From Desulfobacteraceae bacterium (GTDB lineage Bacteria > Desulfobacterota > Desulfobacteria > Desulfobacterales > SG8-13), in NCBI GenBank assembly GCA_029287875.1, contig JARFQH010000379.1:1-6690 (forward strand): a stretch of DNA of 6,690 nucleotides, read 5' to 3'. The notes beneath the pieces are model-generated. The model was given only the letters and a program-made list of their open reading frames with translations, searched no databases and was not told the origin of the DNA. The translations under genes and the position numbers were made by a program. The number at the start of each line of letters is the position of its first letter. Within the stretch, counting starts at the first letter, position 1. Shown piece after piece: positions 4,962 to 6,690 of this stretch.

Positions 4962-5119
4962 AGGGTTCACGAAAAAATAAGTTCGCAATTTTGGGTGTTG
5001 AGGCACCCGGCCGGCAAGGCGCGAAAACGCAGGAATATCTGGATATTCCGAGTTTTCGCAACACAGCCGGACGGGATGTATCGGCGTCCAAAATGTGAAG
5101 TTATTTTTGAGTGAGCCCT
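4962..5119. repeat. 158-bp near-symmetric palindromic element (MITE/REP-like or structured RNA)
   Basis: This element fills most of the 300-bp gap (4835-5134) between two convergent genes. Its symmetry centre is 5040.5. Pairing blocks from outside in are: GGGTTCAC/GTGAGCCC (4963-4970/5111-5118), AAAAATAA/TTATTTTT (4973-4980/5101-5108), a ~35-bp imperfect arm (4981-5015/5066-5100), GCGAAAAC/GTTTTCGC (5021-5028/5052-5059) and GGAATATC/GATATTCC (5032-5039/5042-5049). Seven arm differences (4966, 4985, 4995, 4996, 4998, 4999, 5003) are G.U or U.G on the plus strand, so that RNA strand folds better than its complement. The A-rich and T-rich blocks could also give bidirectional termination. Open frames across it (4883-5098 on +, 4879-5091 on -) are judged spurious. 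It resembles a dispersed palindromic element; copy number cannot be judged here. Confidence 0.85.
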
Positions 5120-5134
5120 AAACACCGCTTTCAG

Positions 5135-6073
5135 TCATTTACGCCCGGTTTTTCGCGCCAGAACATCGATGTGCTTGGCCATGAAGACCAGTTCGCCGTT
5201 TTCTACCTGGGCATGCCGTTTTGCAATCCAGGTCTTGAAATGTTCTGGATCGATCTCGGGGTGATGCGCCAATTCTTCATCGATTGTGTGGACGATATGG
5301 TGCAGGAAATACGATTCCCGCAGCGGGTAGCGGCGGTGGTGGGGATAAACGATCCAGTCGGATGCGCCGGCTGCCAGTATTTCGGTCTTGCACTGCAAGA
5401 GTGTCACGAGAAGCCGGCGTCCTGTGCGGCTGTCACCGGCCGGGCGCCCGCCGACGATGCGCTCGTCCATACTGCGATGGTACAACTGGATGATCCGATC
5501 GTCGAAATCCGGCGCGATCGCCGGCAAAAGAACGGTGTCGCCATCGAAGTTCAAGCTGAGAAAGAGCAGCCCGCCGCTTTCGAGAAGCCGCATCATGCCG
5601 GGCAGAAGCGTTTGGATGTCGATAAGGTCCATGAATGCATGAGCCAAAAGGAGATCGCAAGAATGCGGCGCCGTTTCCGCAACAAGTGCATATGCATCGC
5701 CAGTATTTAAATCTACCCGGATTCTGGTGTCATCAGCCTCCAGCAGATGAGAGGCGTCTTTTTCCCGACTGACGGCGAAACCCAGGCGCTTCGCCCATCG
5801 ACTCAAACGGAGTCGGGCCGCCCGGGTGCAGTCCGGATTAATATCAACGGCTGTATACATCGATGAGCGGCGCATCAATGGTCCTGCGGCCATCCGTTCT
5901 ATCATCGTACCGATGCCGGAGCCGATTTCCAGCACCCGTAATCGCTCTATCGTCTCATGGTCAACCAGTGCACGCTGGAGTCTGTCCCAGACAGTGCGGT
6001 TCAACGAACGGTCATCGATTGTTTTCTTGGCGACGAGATAGTCGATGAAGTCATATGTCTGCGGAATCGACAT
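5135..6073 (-). CDS. Class I SAM-dependent methyltransferase
   Basis: The protein has 312 residues. After a ~45-residue helical lead it shows the Rossmann-fold motifs: VLEIGSGIGT (47-56, the SAM glycine loop), YTAVDINP (73-80, with D77 as the expected ribose-binding acid), D140-LLLAHAFMDLID (motif IV region) and LLESGGLLFLSLNFDG (163-178, the post-motif strand). A C-terminal part of ~130 residues (180-312) goes beyond the catalytic core and is rich in His, Arg and Asp; it probably forms the acceptor-binding lid. The substrate is unknown. Context with a glycosyltransferase suggests a sugar, lipid or glycoconjugate acceptor. The start ATG 6073 lies 27 bases after the upstream glycosyltransferase stop, with AAGGA (plus-strand 6084-6088) 10 bases before it, so the two genes form an operon. 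A long plus-strand open frame (5111-5710) is a shadow of this gene. Confidence 0.9.
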   Translation of the reverse strand: MSIPQTYDFIDYLVAKKTIDDRSLNRTVWDRLQRALVDHETIERLRVLEIGSGIGTMIERMAAGPLMRRSSMYTAVDINPDCTRAARLRLSRWAKRLGFAVSREKDASHLLEADDTRIRVDLNTGDAYALVAETAPHSCDLLLAHAFMDLIDIQTLLPGMMRLLESGGLLFLSLNFDGDTVLLPAIAPDFDDRIIQLYHRSMDERIVGGRPAGDSRTGRRLLVTLLQCKTEILAAGASDWIVYPHHRRYPLRESYFLHHIVHTIDEELAHHPEIDPEHFKTWIAKRHAQVENGELVFMAKHIDVLARKTGRK

Positions 6074-6100
6074 CGGTAATCGATCCTTTGAAATGGGTGA

Positions 6101-6690
6101 TCATACCGCAAGCGTTTTCAGAAAAACGTGAATTTTCTTCATAGTGTCCTGCCAACCGGGATGCATGCGGAAGGTCGCCAGAGCCCTTCGGCTCATGGCA
6201 TCGAGTCGATTGCGGTCGGCGTAAAGGTCTTCGACGACCTTTGCCAGACCGGCCGAATCCTCAGGAGCCACAAGAAAACCGCTTTCTCCATGTCGGATAA
6301 TTTCCCGGGCGGCGCCGACCGACGAACCGACGGCCGGCAGCCCGAAGGCCATTCCTTCGAGATAGACGATGCCGAAGGCCTCGTGGGAGTATGGCAGGAC
6401 CAGGAGGTGGCTTTCTTTCAGAATGGCGGCCAGAGAAGTGCCATCTTGGACTCCAAGAAACCGGATATTCTGAGACAGGCCGCAGGCGTCGACCCGGGCG
6501 CCGATCTTTCGGACGTACGGTTTGTTCATGGTCAGACTGCCGACGACCGACAGGCGCCACACTCGCATCGAGACCGCCGCCAGCGCATCGATCAAACGAT
6601 GAAGACCCTTGTGCGGCAGCACATTAGCCAGAAAAAGCAGCCGCAAGGGGCCCTTTTCTCTTGAGCGTGCGGTGATGGCAACGGTCGAAG
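6101..6690 (-). CDS. Glycosyltransferase family 4 (C-terminal half, cut by the window edge)
   Basis: The C-terminal 195 residues are visible; the frame stays open to the right edge, so the start and N-terminal acceptor domain are missing. The fragment begins in the interdomain region and contains the GT4 donor-binding Rossmann domain. It shows LRLLFLANVLPHKGLHRLIDAL (first strand and KG loop), VVGS, IRFLGVQDG and HLLVLPYSHEAFGIVYLEGMAFGLP. The last holds the E-x7-E motif (E-AFGIVYL-E) that binds the nucleotide-sugar donor, followed by GAAREIIRHGESGFLVAPED. These enzymes are retaining transferases using UDP-, GDP- or ADP-sugars, often in polysaccharide or glycolipid synthesis at the cytoplasmic membrane. 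A TTG at 6646 is not a real start, because family sequence continues upstream of it. It is the first visible gene of an operon with the methyltransferase. Confidence 0.93.
   Translation of the reverse strand, partial: STVAITARSREKGPLRLLFLANVLPHKGLHRLIDALAAVSMRVWRLSVVGSLTMNKPYVRKIGARVDACGLSQNIRFLGVQDGTSLAAILKESHLLVLPYSHEAFGIVYLEGMAFGLPAVGSSVGAAREIIRHGESGFLVAPEDSAGLAKVVEDLYADRNRLDAMSRRALATFRMHPGWQDTMKKIHVFLKTLAV

Noticed and set aside
4879..5098. Overlapping open frames on both strands in the gap after the 251-aa gene
   Set aside because: They translate a palindromic element, have no ribosome binding site and mirror each other, as expected for a non-coding repeat.
5111..5710. 199-codon plus-strand open frame
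   Set aside because: It is antisense to the methyltransferase, whose SAM-binding motifs make the minus strand the real gene; the plus frame shows no recognisable domain.
6128..6664. 178-codon plus-strand open frame
   Set aside because: It is antisense to the GT4 glycosyltransferase, which carries the clear E-x7-E donor motif.
1..6690. CRISPR array, tRNA or rRNA genes
   Set aside because: No regularly spaced repeats and no recognisable tRNA or rRNA sequence were found on reading both strands.

Overview
The window is ordinary bacterial chromosome of moderate GC. The gene set suggests an anaerobic, Desulfobacterota-like (deltaproteobacterial) organism. It includes a small low-potential ferredoxin of the type that binds its cluster with an Asp in place of one Cys, a perfect FNR-type palindrome, an EI24/CysZ membrane protein, and a family-4 glycosyltransferase next to a methyltransferase. 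This assignment is an inference from gene content; no rRNA or marker gene is present.

Layout, left to right. The + strand opens with the last ~49 residues of a protein ending in a topoisomerase-type four-Cys zinc finger (1-149). A 358-bp gap follows and ends in an FNR/CRP-family palindrome that overlaps the start of the next gene. Two + genes come next: a two-helix membrane protein with a C-terminal SHOCT domain (508-996) and a creatininase-family metal amidohydrolase (1076-1813). Three - strand genes follow: a 60-aa zinc ribbon (1823-2005), a 102-aa helical orphan (2170-2478) with a very strong ribosome binding site, and an EI24/CysZ-like membrane protein (2799-3515). A 202-bp divergent gap carries a perfect 21-bp inverted repeat. 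It leads to a 64-aa ferredoxin (3718-3912), then a 166-bp leader rich in hairpins, then a 251-aa protein (4079-4834).

The 251-aa protein is the best candidate for something new. It has an N-terminal helical domain resembling effector-associated or Death-like domains, a linker, and a C-terminal degenerate phospholipase-D-like domain with an HxR(x4)D motif. That architecture would fit a conflict or defence effector, but no partner gene is visible here.

The 300-bp gap between it and the next, convergent gene holds a ~158-bp near-symmetric palindrome (4962-5119). Seven of its arm differences are G.U pairs on the + strand, so the + RNA would fold into one long hairpin. It looks like a dispersed MITE/REP-like element or a structured RNA. 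The window closes with a two-gene - strand operon, a GT4 glycosyltransferase (cut by the right edge) followed by a class I SAM methyltransferase, probably from a surface-polysaccharide or glycoconjugate locus.

Most neighbours do not form one pathway. The only clear co-transcribed pair is glycosyltransferase-methyltransferase (27-bp gap); SHOCT-creatininase is a possible pair (79-bp gap).
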